Positions 1-7,146 of a DNA stretch of 7,355 nt are shown one piece after another. This stretch comes from Planctomycetales bacterium (lineage in GTDB: Bacteria > Planctomycetota > Planctomycetia > Planctomycetales > Planctomycetaceae): the NCBI GenBank assembly GCA_020050375.1, contig JAGVKR010000704.1, positions 1 through 7,355 on the forward strand, read 5' to 3'. Below the pieces are notes generated by a model. That model had not been told where the DNA came from. It made no database searches and worked only from the letters and a program-made list of their open reading frames with translations. How positions within the stretch are numbered: position 1 is the stretch's first letter; every line of letters begins with the position of its first letter. The position numbers and the translations under genes were made by a program.

Positions 1-175
1 AACCGTGTCGCGCGAGCCAGATCGAGTTGTGACCCAGTCCGCAGGCCAACTCCAAAGCGCGGCCGGGGGGAAGTGAAGCCACCTCGTTCTGGAGCCAGGC
101 GTCGGGCGAGAGTTGTGACGGCATTGGTTTCGCCGCGTATTTCGCGTCCCAGCGCAAGCGGTCGTCGGCAGACAT
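1..175 (-). CDS. SAM-dependent class I methyltransferase, N-terminal part
   Basis: The gene starts with ATG at 175 and runs off the left edge of the window, so only 58 codons are visible and no in-window stop exists. The visible protein starts MSADDRLRWDAKYAAKP and reaches LELACGLGHN at residues 41-50, followed by SIWLARHG. That glycine-rich segment is motif I of the class I (Rossmann-fold) SAM-dependent methyltransferases, which binds the cofactor. The early RWDAKYA segment followed by a proline- and tryptophan-containing stretch is typical of small TehB/UbiE-like stand-alone methyltransferases. The substrate cannot be told from this fragment. The start lies 5 bases after the gatB stop, so co-transcription and possibly translational coupling with gatB are likely; the GGGG at the end of gatB may serve as ribosome binding site. 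The fold is well supported; the reaction is not. Confidence 0.8.
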   Translation of the reverse strand, partial: MSADDRLRWDAKYAAKPMPSQLSPDAWLQNEVASLPPGRALELACGLGHNSIWLARHG

Positions 176-180
176 TGCGC

Positions 181-1677
<1,497 letters not shown>

Positions 1678-1679
1678 CA

Positions 1680-1708
1680 GAGGATCGAGGATTGAGGATC
1701 GAAGATAG
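1680..1708 (-). repeat. Tandem heptanucleotide repeat abutting the gatB start
   Basis: On the plus strand four consecutive 7-base units can be read from 1681: aggatcg, aggattg, aggatcg and aagatag, with a preceding g at 1680 that extends the first unit. The third copy is identical to the first; the second differs by one base and the fourth by two. On the gatB mRNA this reads as repeated ATCCTC units ending three bases before the ATG. It therefore replaces any purine-rich ribosome binding site with pyrimidine-rich sequence. Short 7-base tandem repeats of this style are known as dispersed elements in some bacteria (for example the STRR of cyanobacteria); whether this one is dispersed in this genome cannot be seen here. 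Confidence 0.75.
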
Positions 1709-1732
1709 ACGTGACTTGATTCGGGCTTTCCC

Positions 1733-1747
1733 TTCTGCCTTGCAGAA
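1733..1747 (-). repeat. Short perfect hairpin in the gatA-gatB spacer
   Basis: TTCTGC and GCAGAA form a perfect 6-base-pair stem around a 3-base loop, midway between the gatA stop and the gatB start. No T-run follows on the minus strand, so it is not a classical terminator of gatA. It could be an mRNA processing or stability element in the gatA-gatB transcript, or chance. Confidence 0.35.
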
Positions 1748-1768
1748 AACAATCAACAGAGTCGCTAC

Positions 1769-3232
1769 TCACTCGACGGTAGGCCGTCGCTTGTGAAAAT
1801 CAGTCTCGCACTCGAACATTCGCGCGGTTCGCAGTAAGCGCTCTTCTTCGAATGGCGGCCCCAGAAGTTGCAGCCCGATCGGCAGGTTGTTGCGACTGAA
1901 GCCGGCGGGGAGACAGATCCCCGGCAGGCCGGCCAGGTTGGCGCTGATCGTGTAGATGTCCGACAGATACATCGCCAGCGGATCATCCATCAGCTCGCCA
2001 ATCTTAAAGGCAGGTGTCGGCGCGACGGGCGACGCTATGACGTCGACCGATTTGAACGCCTCGTCAAAATCATTCCGGATCAGGCGCCTTACCTTGAGGG
2101 CTTTCAGGTAGTAGGCATCGTAATATCCGGCCGACAGGGCGTAAGTCCCGAGCATGATCCGGCGTTTGACTTCCGCGCCGAAGCCCTCGCCGCGGCTGGC
2201 GGAGTACATGTCGATCATATTATCGAACTGCGCCGCACGATGACCGTAATGCACGCCATCGTAGCGGGCCAGATTGCTCGATGCCTCGGAAGGGGCGACG
2301 ATGTAATAGACGGCAACCGCGTATTTCGAGTGCGGCAGTGAAATCTCTTTGATTTCCGCTCCCAGCGATTTGTAAACGTCAAGCCCGGCGCGCACCGAAC
2401 TCTCGACTTCGCGGTCGAGGCCGCTGACGAAATGTTCCTTCGCAATGCCGATTCGCACTCCGGCGAGCGGCTCTTCGACGGTGCGGCTGTACTGTGGCAC
2501 GGGAGTGTCGACCGAGGTCGAATCGCGGCGATCGTAACCGGCGAGAGCTTCGAGCAACAGGGCCGCTCCCGCGACGTCGTTGGCGAATGGACCGATCTGA
2601 TCGAGCGAGCTGCCATAGGCGACCAGACCGAATCGCGAGACGCGGCCGTAAGTCGGCTTCATCCCCACGACTCCGCAGTAACCAGCGGGAAGGCGGATCG
2701 AGCCACCGGTGTCGGTGCCGAGTGCGAGGGGCGCCATACTGGCCGCGACCGCAGCCGCTGACCCGCCGCTCGATCCCCCCGGCGTCCGTTCGAGGTCCCA
2801 GGGATTGCGCGTCACCTGGTAGGCCGAGTTTTCGGTCGACGAGCCCATGGCGAACTCGTCCATGTTGGTTTTGCCGATCAGCACGGCATCCGAAGTCTTG
2901 AGCCGCGTGACGACGTGAGCGTCGTAGGGAGGAACGAAGCCTTTGAGCATCTTGCTCGCGCAGGTCGTGGGCTGCCCCTGTGTGCAGACGACGTCTTTCA
3001 CCGCCACGGGCAATCCCCCAAGGATGCCGAGCGATTCGCCGCGCTGGCGTTTCTCGTCGATGGCGCGGGCTTGCGCAATGGCATGATCCCAATCGACGTG
3101 AAGAAAGGCTTTGACCCGGCCGTCGTTGAGCGCAATCGCGTCGAGATAGGCGGTCGTGGCCTCGACGCTGGAAACGTCTCCCCGTTCCAGCCGCTGCAAC
3201 AGCTCTCCGGCTGTGGCTCCGATGATCGACAT
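1769..3232 (-). CDS. gatA: Asp-tRNA(Asn)/Glu-tRNA(Gln) amidotransferase subunit A
   Basis: GatA is the glutaminase subunit of GatCAB. It hydrolyses glutamine and passes the ammonia through a channel to GatB for amidation of tRNA-bound Glu or Asp. The 487-residue product has the typical length and the complete amidase signature: [10 protein letters not shown] with the catalytic Lys at 79, [16 protein letters not shown] with Ser154, and [17 protein letters not shown] with the nucleophile Ser178. These numbers coincide with those I recall for the Ser-cisSer-Lys triad of the Staphylococcus aureus enzyme. [20 protein letters not shown] follows at 191-210. ATG 3232 is chosen because [15 protein letters not shown] is the normal N-terminus; GAGGAA lies about 12 bases upstream, a slightly long spacing. 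The gene follows the PD40 gene after 181 bases in which I see no gene, terminator or convincing promoter, and precedes gatB. Nothing suggests damage. Confidence 0.98.
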   Translation of the reverse strand: MSIIGATAGELLQRLERGDVSSVEATTAYLDAIALNDGRVKAFLHVDWDHAIAQARAIDEKRQRGESLGILGGLPVAVKDVVCTQGQPTTCASKMLKGFVPPYDAHVVTRLKTSDAVLIGKTNMDEFAMGSSTENSAYQVTRNPWDLERTPGGSSGGSAAAVAASMAPLALGTDTGGSIRLPAGYCGVVGMKPTYGRVSRFGLVAYGSSLDQIGPFANDVAGAALLLEALAGYDRRDSTSVDTPVPQYSRTVEEPLAGVRIGIAKEHFVSGLDREVESSVRAGLDVYKSLGAEIKEISLPHSKYAVAVYYIVAPSEASSNLARYDGVHYGHRAAQFDNMIDMYSASRGEGFGAEVKRRIMLGTYALSAGYYDAYYLKALKVRRLIRNDFDEAFKSVDVIASPVAPTPAFKIGELMDDPLAMYLSDIYTISANLAGLPGICLPAGFSRNNLPIGLQLLGPPFEEERLLRTARMFECETDFHKRRPTVE

Positions 3233-3413
3233 GCTGAGTGCGTTCCTCGAGTGAATTCAGTTTGACGCCGGGTATTGTTGCGAAATGCGCTGCTGCTGCC
3301 AACCCCGTCGCTGTTCAGCGAGATCGCCCCGTAATCGCGTTGACGCGTCGCGCATTGACACGCAGACGTGACGAATTGAGCGCCGCGAACGTCGATCCCT
3401 GCTGACGCTGAAT

Positions 3414-4361
3414 CTAATCGAGCGCCACGAGATACAGATCGAATTTTCCGCTTCGTTCGCTGACGATCACGAGCTGCCGGCCGTCAGGGTGCCATTCCGG
3501 GTAATCGTCGCGATCGGGGGATTCGGTGATCCGTTGCGGCGACGAGCCGTCGGCGTTCATGACGTAGATCTCGGCATTGCCGTCGCGATGGCTCGTAAAG
3601 GCGATCCGCTTGCCATCGGGAGAAAACTTTGGGCGAATGTCCTGGCCGGCGGTGTGTGTCAGACGGATCGCGTCCCCCCCGCCGGCCGGCATGCGATAGA
3701 TTTCGAAATCGCCGTCGCGGCTGGACCCGAATACAATCTCGCGGCCGTCGTGCGAGTAGGTGGGCCAGTTGTTGATGCCGCGTGAGTCGGTCAGTGTTCG
3801 CTTTTCCGAGCCATCAACGCGAACTTGAAACAGATGCTGCCGACCCCCTTCGGCAAACGAATAGACGACGTGCTGCCGATCGGGAGAGACCGCAGGGCTT
3901 CGCATGCCCGAAAATCCACCACCCGGCGGGACTTCGCCCAGCTTGGCGCCGCTGCGCTCGTGAATTTCGAGATTCACGCGCAACGTGCCCACCGTTTTCA
4001 GAAAGGCAAAGACCTTGCCGTCGGCGGAAAAGGCGGGATCGAGTTCGGACGTTGTCGCGTCAGGGTGCACGGCTTCGATCGAGCCGTCGTTCGCGTTGAG
4101 CCGCATCAGTCGATAGAGCATCGGTGTTGCCAGCTCGGCGTAGACAACCTCGCGGCCAGTGCCGGCGAAGACCGGACCCAGCTTGAACCGTCCGTCGCGC
4201 GTGAGTGCGACCGGCTCGGCGGCGAGCGCTGGCAGCGCCACAGTGAAGACAAGCGTCGCTGCAACGAAACCGCGGCCGACTCGCCGAGCGAGTTCAGCGG
4301 CGAAACGGGGGTCGTGCCAACGCTTCACGGCTGCTCGATCTCCCGATGAATTAGGAATCAC
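3414..4361 (-). CDS. Secreted PD40/TolB-like beta-propeller protein
   Basis: The 315-residue product has a hydrophobic stretch GFVAATLVFTVALPALAAEP (31-50) ending in an ALA-A signal peptidase site, so export is expected. The mature part carries WD40-like PD40 (TolB C-terminal type) repeats. The clearest are at about 197-227 (YSHDGREIVFGSSRDGDFEIY), 241-269 (FSPDGKRIAFTSHRDGNAEIY) and 285-312 (HPDGRQLVIVSERSGKFDLY), with degenerate copies near 107-135 and 155-185. Such propellers mediate protein or ligand contacts; no enzyme motif is visible. It is shorter than TolB proper and lacks an evident TolB N-terminal domain, so calling it tolB would be unjustified. The GTG start at 4361 overlaps the TGA of the DUF1501 gene (GTGA), implying translational coupling. 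A second GTG at 4328 gives a more normal signal-peptide n-region and has GGGAG about 11 bases upstream, so the true start is uncertain. Confidence 0.85.
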   Translation of the reverse strand: MIPNSSGDRAAVKRWHDPRFAAELARRVGRGFVAATLVFTVALPALAAEPVALTRDGRFKLGPVFAGTGREVVYAELATPMLYRLMRLNANDGSIEAVHPDATTSELDPAFSADGKVFAFLKTVGTLRVNLEIHERSGAKLGEVPPGGGFSGMRSPAVSPDRQHVVYSFAEGGRQHLFQVRVDGSEKRTLTDSRGINNWPTYSHDGREIVFGSSRDGDFEIYRMPAGGGDAIRLTHTAGQDIRPKFSPDGKRIAFTSHRDGNAEIYVMNADGSSPQRITESPDRDDYPEWHPDGRQLVIVSERSGKFDLYLVALD

Positions 4362-5695
4362 AACAGCCCGTCGATCACGTGACCGCCGTTAAGCACGTTC
4401 ATTTCGACGCGAGTCTGCGTGTCGAGCCCGGCCAGTTCGGCGATCGTTGTCCCGACCATCAACGGAGGAATCGGGGCGCTGGTGGGGTATTCTCCGAGCT
4501 TGTCGCTCGCTCCGATCACCCGCCCCGGCTGAACACCCCCACCCGACCAGATCGAGAAGTAACACGGCGGCCAGTGGTCGCGTGAGCTGTTGGCGCTGAT
4601 CCGCGGCGTCCGTCCGAACTCACCCATCATGACAACAAGTGTCTGGTCGGTCAGGCCGTGATCGTGCAGGTCATCGAGCAGAGCCGAAAAGGCGCGATCG
4701 AGGATCGGGCAGTGCTGATCCTGCAACAACTCGAAATTGTAGAGATGTGTGTCCCAACCGAACTCGAATCCGGGGTTGATCGCCTCGGGATGGCGGCTGT
4801 AGTTCAACTGGACGTATGGCACGCCGGCTTCGACCAGGCGACGGGCAAGGAGGCTGCTCTGTCCGAAGACGGTATACCCGTATCGGGCCCGGGTCGCTTC
4901 CGATTCGCGCGTCAGATCGAACGCCTGCCGCGCCACCGGATTCAGCAGCAGATCGTAGGCCGATTGGAAATTCCGGTTCCACGAGTCGAAACCCAGCCGA
5001 TCGAGCGCTCGCGGAACGTCATCGAGTTGCTCGACGAGTTTGGCCCGGTCACGAACTCGGAGCGGGTTCAGTCCATCCATGAGCCGCAAGGCCGGAATAT
5101 CGACGCCTCCCTCGGCCGAGCAACCGGCGAGCAACGGATCATAAGCCTGCGAGAGTGTGCCTCCTCCGTAGCCTTCGATTCGTCGGCCACTATCCATCAC
5201 TACGCCGCGTGCCAACGAGATGAAAGCGGGCAGGCCCCCGTGCTGACTCCGGTGTTTAGCCACAATCGAACCGAAATTCGGCTGGACCGGACCGGGAAGT
5301 TCTTTGAACCCGGTGAGTGCGGCCGTGCCGGCGTCCGGGTGCCCCGGTTCAGTCGTCGCATGCGAGCGGATGATTGAAAACCGGTCGCTGCGCTGCGCGA
5401 TCCGCGGGAGAAGCTCGGTGAAAAACAGACCGGGGGTTCTGGTGGCGATGGAGCTGAACGGCCCGCGGTATTCGGACGGCGCATCGGGCTTCGGATCGCA
5501 TGTATCCAGGTGGCTGGGAGCTCCCCACAGAAACACGAAGATCACCGATTTCGCGCGCGGCCGACGCGGCTCCACGCTCATCGCGGCCAACGGCGACAGG
5601 CCGAGCGCGAGTGGAACCGACCCGGCCAATCGCAGGAAGGATCTGCGCCCGGTGGTTCCGCACGTGCGTGCTCGAAAGCTGCCGATGTCGAACAT
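4358..5695 (-). CDS. DUF1501 family protein with twin-arginine leader
   Basis: The 445-residue product belongs to the DUF1501 family, related to the alkaline phosphatase/sulfatase superfamily and highly expanded in Planctomycetota. The N-terminus carries a Tat-type signal, GRRSFLRLAG at 16-25, followed by a hydrophobic run ending near ALGLSPLAAMS, so folded export is likely. Family hallmarks are VIFVFLWGAPSHLDTCDPKP (51-70), a version of the usual LWLxGGPSQLDTFDPKP, then RSHATTEPGHPDAGTAALTG, WDTHLYNFELL, and near the C-terminus GEFGRTPR (about 358-365) with DHW shortly after. Length is normal. ATG 5695 is supported by the close twin-arginine motif and a purine-rich AAGAAAG just upstream. The family's biochemical activity is not established; members usually neighbour DUF1549/DUF1553 cytochrome-type genes, but here the partner is a PD40 propeller. 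A promoter candidate lies 30-59 bases upstream, suggesting the two genes form their own unit inside the gat cluster. Confidence 0.93.
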   Translation of the reverse strand: MFDIGSFRARTCGTTGRRSFLRLAGSVPLALGLSPLAAMSVEPRRPRAKSVIFVFLWGAPSHLDTCDPKPDAPSEYRGPFSSIATRTPGLFFTELLPRIAQRSDRFSIIRSHATTEPGHPDAGTAALTGFKELPGPVQPNFGSIVAKHRSQHGGLPAFISLARGVVMDSGRRIEGYGGGTLSQAYDPLLAGCSAEGGVDIPALRLMDGLNPLRVRDRAKLVEQLDDVPRALDRLGFDSWNRNFQSAYDLLLNPVARQAFDLTRESEATRARYGYTVFGQSSLLARRLVEAGVPYVQLNYSRHPEAINPGFEFGWDTHLYNFELLQDQHCPILDRAFSALLDDLHDHGLTDQTLVVMMGEFGRTPRISANSSRDHWPPCYFSIWSGGGVQPGRVIGASDKLGEYPTSAPIPPLMVGTTIAELAGLDTQTRVEMNVLNGGHVIDGLL

Positions 5696-5724
5696 GAACT
5701 TTCTTCATGGTATACAGTATCCAA

Positions 5725-5754
5725 ACTCTAGCGGTCCCATTTCTCATCTGTCAA
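5725..5754 (-). promoter_or_regulatory. Sigma70-type promoter candidate for the DUF1501-PD40 pair
   Basis: On the minus strand a perfect -35 box TTGACA (5749-5754) is separated by 18 bases from TAGAGT (5725-5730), which matches the -10 consensus at four positions including the key TA and final T. The transcript would begin near 5718, giving a leader of about 20 bases before the DUF1501 ATG at 5695 with AAGAAAG as a weak ribosome binding site. The position, with nothing but spacer upstream until gatC, supports the call. Confidence 0.6.
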
Positions 5755-5771
5755 GGACACATCAGCGAACG

Positions 5772-5861
5772 ATGATCCATCAAAGGCTGGCAGAACGCGA
5801 GCGGCAGGGAGCTCCATTTCAAATCGGCCTCATCGGTGCGGGGACGTTCGGATCCCAGATC
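5772..5861 (+). pseudogene. Possible relic of the N-terminus of an NAD(P)-binding dehydrogenase
   Basis: The gap between gatC and the DUF1501 gene contains, on the plus strand and opposite to both neighbours, an ATG at 5772. From it the frame encodes MIHQRLAERERQG followed by FQIGLIGAGTFGSQI (residues 16-30). The GxGxxG dinucleotide-binding loop (GLIGAGTFG), right after a charged helix ending in a glycine/proline turn, is how COG4091-type homoserine-dehydrogenase-like proteins and some Gfo/Idh/MocA-like oxidoreductases begin. After residue 30 the sequence (NGLFNRSIHSICTRE) no longer resembles a Rossmann domain, and the frame then runs antisense through gatC. I infer a gene that lost all but its first about 30 codons by deletion. 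No good ribosome binding site is visible. A chance match in a spacer cannot be excluded. Confidence 0.5.
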
Positions 5862-5885
5862 AATGGTCTATTCAATCGAAGCATT

Positions 5886-5903
5886 CACTCGATTTGCACT
5901 CGA
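5886..5903. repeat. Direct repeat CACTCGA with 11-base period
   Basis: Two identical copies of CACTCGA (5886-5892 and 5897-5903) are spaced one helical turn apart, with another TCGA at 5877-5880. A 12-base palindrome CGGATCGATCCG (5908-5919) lies next to them, just beyond the gatC stop. On the minus strand that palindrome is followed by TTTCT, so it could be a weak terminator for rpmB-gatC. These may be protein-binding sites, but short motifs in a 247-base spacer can arise by chance. Confidence 0.25.
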
Positions 5904-5942
5904 GAAACGGATCGATCCGGCCGGTCGCCGCCCGTTGGCGAA

Positions 5943-6242
5943 TCAGGCCCCTTCCAGAATCTGCGGCACAAGGAAAAATCGGCCGTCAGATTTGGGGGCG
6001 TTGGCGAGAGCAGCCGTCTGGGGCAGAGACGGCTGGACAGCATCGTCACGAAAAACGTTGCTCAACTCGACAGCGTGGACCATTGGCTCCACTTCGTCGG
6101 TGTTGATCTCGTTCAAGGAAGCGACATAGTCGAGGATTTTGCCGAGCTTCACAGTGCAGTCGTCGAGCTCGGCGTCCGTCAGTTTGAGGCGCGCCAAACG
6201 GGCGACTTTCAGGACGTCGGCACGAGTCAACTGGGCAGGCAT
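5943..6242 (-). CDS. gatC: Asp-tRNA(Asn)/Glu-tRNA(Gln) amidotransferase subunit C
   Basis: GatC is the small non-catalytic subunit that wraps around the GatA-GatB interface and stabilises the complex. The 99-residue product has normal length and the family pattern: LTRADVLKVARLARLKLTD (5-23), then AELDDCTVKLGKILDYVASLNEINTDEVEPMVH (24-56), then FRDDAVQPSLP (64-74) with the aspartates and proline typical of the belt region. The end, DGRFFLVPQILEG, is the standard GatC C-terminus (usually xFxVPxVlE). ATG 6242 is chosen because MPAQLTRADV begins exactly at the homology; the open frame extends 46 codons further upstream without resemblance to anything. GGA a few bases upstream is a weak ribosome binding site. 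It lies 71 bases after rpmB and probably shares its transcript, while gatA and gatB lie more than 2.7 kb further down, beyond the DUF1501-PD40 pair. Confidence 0.95.
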   Translation of the reverse strand: MPAQLTRADVLKVARLARLKLTDAELDDCTVKLGKILDYVASLNEINTDEVEPMVHAVELSNVFRDDAVQPSLPQTAALANAPKSDGRFFLVPQILEGA

Positions 6243-6313
6243 ACGATCCGTCCAAAGCCGGCGCGAAACAATCTCCGCTGCACGGCGAAATGTCGAACCC
6301 GTCGATGACGGCC

Positions 6314-6574
6314 CTACGCTTTGGGCAGGGTGAACGGCTTGCGGACGACCGCCTTGACGATCTTGCCGCTGCGCATGCATTGGGTGCAGACGCGCCGCGT
6401 GACGACACTCTCACCTTCCTGCAGGCGAATCCGCTGCAGGTTGGGTCGAAATGCTCGTCGGGAGATGCCGGTTGTCTTGCGACCGTTGCCCCCCAGATAC
6501 TTGGCCTTGCCGCGTTGCGCAAGCTGGTTGCCGCGGATCGGTTCCTTTGCACACAATTCACACCGCTGGGCCAT
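6314..6574 (-). CDS. rpmB: Large ribosomal subunit protein bL28
   Basis: bL28 is a small basic protein of the 50S subunit. The 86-residue product begins MAQRCELCAKEPIRGNQ and contains GRKTTGISRRAFRPNLQRIR (31-50), the most conserved part of the family. Two CxxC pairs, C5/C8 and C63/C66 (VCTQC), mark the zinc-ribbon (C+) form rather than the zinc-free form found in some bacteria. ATG 6574 is preceded at 9 bases by GAGG, a good ribosome binding site; a GTG nine codons upstream is in frame but would add an unneeded extension. A promoter candidate lies about 50-78 bases upstream. gatC follows after 71 bases with no terminator visible between them. Confidence 0.97.
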   Translation of the reverse strand: MAQRCELCAKEPIRGNQLAQRGKAKYLGGNGRKTTGISRRAFRPNLQRIRLQEGESVVTRRVCTQCMRSGKIVKAVVRKPFTLPKA

Positions 6575-6597
6575 GACGAAAAACCTCGAAAGCTCTG

Positions 6598-6807
6598 TCA
6601 CAGGTTGAAGTTGTAAGAACCGTCAGTATAGCGGGTGACAGGGGAAAGGCAAGCCGATCGCGGCGCCACAAAAACCCTCCCTATTCCTACGGAGGGCTGA
6701 CAACAGGCTCGTGCAGCGGCGGAGCTCTCGCCGGCTTGTGTGAGGTTACTGAAGCTGAAAACGGCTCCCGTCACGGCGACGATGGACCATATCCTGGTCA
6801 TGTTCAT
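6598..6807 (-). CDS. Putative small secreted protein, 69 residues
   Basis: I do not recognise this protein. The frame starts with ATG 6807, has AGGAAG (6814-6819) at proper spacing, and encodes a convincing export signal: MNMTR, a hydrophobic core IWSIVAVTGAVFSFS, and a likely cleavage after SNLTQA (residue 25-26). The mature part of about 44 residues is Ala/Ser-rich at first, then has CC at 35-36 and another Cys at 53, and ends RYTDGSYNFNL. Against it, codons 37-46 coincide with a terminator hairpin on the same strand, and the last 17 or so codons coincide with the rpmB promoter candidate. It may be a real short gene, a gene whose 3' part was lost and replaced by non-coding sequence, or a short peptide with regulatory use. 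The signal peptide and ribosome binding site make it more than a random frame. Confidence 0.45.
   Translation of the reverse strand: MNMTRIWSIVAVTGAVFSFSNLTQAGESSAAARACCQPSVGIGRVFVAPRSACLSPVTRYTDGSYNFNL
6625..6652 (-). promoter_or_regulatory. Sigma70-type promoter candidate for rpmB-gatC
   Basis: On the minus strand TTGCCT (6647-6652) and TATACT (6625-6630, five of six consensus bases) are separated by 16 bases. Transcription would start near 6618, giving an rpmB leader of about 44 bases that contains the GAGG ribosome binding site. It lies downstream of the terminator at 6670-6696, the order expected for an independent rpmB unit. Confidence 0.6.
6670..6696 (-). terminator. Rho-independent terminator upstream of rpmB
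   Basis: Read on the minus strand, CCCTCC (6691-6696) and GGAGGG (6675-6680) form a perfect six-pair GC-rich stem around a 10-base loop. Five T residues (6670-6674) follow immediately, then GTG. This is the classical form for ending a transcript coming from the small secreted ORF or further upstream, and it insulates rpmB. It lies inside the open frame 6598-6807, which is unusual. Confidence 0.65.
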
Positions 6808-6813
6808 GATGGT

Positions 6814-6834
6814 CTTCCTGGGCTTCCCGAGCCC
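6814..6834 (-). promoter_or_regulatory. Hairpin and ribosome binding site before the small secreted ORF
   Basis: On the minus strand GGGCT and AGCCC (6820-6834) form a perfect 5-pair stem with loop CGGGA, directly followed by CAGGAAG, the ribosome binding site of the ORF starting at 6807. The loop exposes a GGA and the ribosome binding site contains a second one, nine bases apart. That is the arrangement seen in many CsrA/RsmA-repressed mRNAs, and csrA itself is the divergent neighbour. The structure is visible; CsrA control is inference. Confidence 0.4.
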
Positions 6835-6847
6835 TTTGAATTGAACG

Positions 6848-6874
6848 GATTACACTGTTGACTTGTGTGTAATC
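6848..6874. repeat. Perfect 8-base inverted repeat, possible operator
   Basis: GATTACAC (6848-6855) and GTGTAATC (6867-6874) are exact reverse complements separated by 11 bases, so the half-sites are 19 bases centre to centre, close to two helical turns. It sits 41 bases before the small secreted ORF, in the region divergent with csrA. The size and symmetry fit a dimeric repressor site, for which no cognate regulator is visible here. There is no T-run, so it is not a terminator. Confidence 0.45.
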
Positions 6875-7095
6875 AAAATGATTTTTCGGGATAGTGGTTT
6901 GTAAGAACGCCGTCCGAAATTTGCCAAAAGAATCGCACGGTCGTGCATGAAACGCTTCCTGACTGTTTTTGTATTATGTTTTAATATATTGAGTTATGAA
7001 CAATATGCTTTGTTAGTCGATTTGGCATGGCTATTGCTATTCGTTTGAGTCAATGTGACCATTCTGTACTGAGCTGAGATGGCTTGGGAATGTCG

Positions 7096-7146
7096 CAAGG
7101 ACTGCAAAGAGTGCCTGAAAAGACCTCGGAGCTGTTTTCAAAGGGA
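7096..7146 (+). promoter_or_regulatory. csrA leader with three GGA motifs and a hairpin
   Basis: Within 58 bases before the csrA ATG there are three GGA triplets: CAAGGAC (7096-7102), CTCGGAG (7125-7131) and AAGGGA (7141-7146). The last overlaps the ribosome binding site of csrA. The middle one lies in the loop of a stem formed by TGAAAA (7116-7121) and TTTTCA (7135-7140). CsrA-type proteins bind ANGGA motifs, preferably in hairpin loops and near the ribosome binding site, and csrA autorepression is known in enterobacteria. Autoregulation here is inference; the stem is AT-rich and modest. Confidence 0.4.

Noticed and set aside
2379..3302. Minus-strand 307-codon frame over gatA
   Set aside because: It is a +1 shadow of gatA in GC-rich DNA: arginine-rich, low-complexity translation. 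gatA itself is complete in the other frame.
3233..3413. Search for a promoter or terminator in the spacer before gatA
   Set aside because: Only an imperfect direct repeat (GTCAATGCG and GTCAACGCG on the minus strand) was seen. No credible -10 box or hairpin with T-run.
4658..5377. Plus-strand 239-codon frame opposite the DUF1501 gene
   Set aside because: It is antisense to a strongly supported family member, with no domain or ribosome binding site of its own.
5304..6308. Plus-strand open frame of 334 codons across the DUF1501 start, the spacer and gatC
   Set aside because: Both ends are antisense to well-identified genes and encode no recognisable domain. Only the short spacer part (5772-5861) resembles a protein and is reported as a relic.
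6850..6948. Minus-strand 32-codon frame (MHDRAILLANFG) with AGGAAG at good spacing
   Set aside because: A ribosome binding site and a weak promoter can be drawn, but the protein is unrecognisable, very short, and its 3' end overlaps the inverted repeat. Left as a remote possibility.
6947..7048. Plus-strand 33-codon hydrophobic frame (MKRFLTVFVLC) before csrA
   Set aside because: It has no ribosome binding site and lies in the AT-rich region, where hydrophobic codons arise by composition. Not enough support to call a gene.
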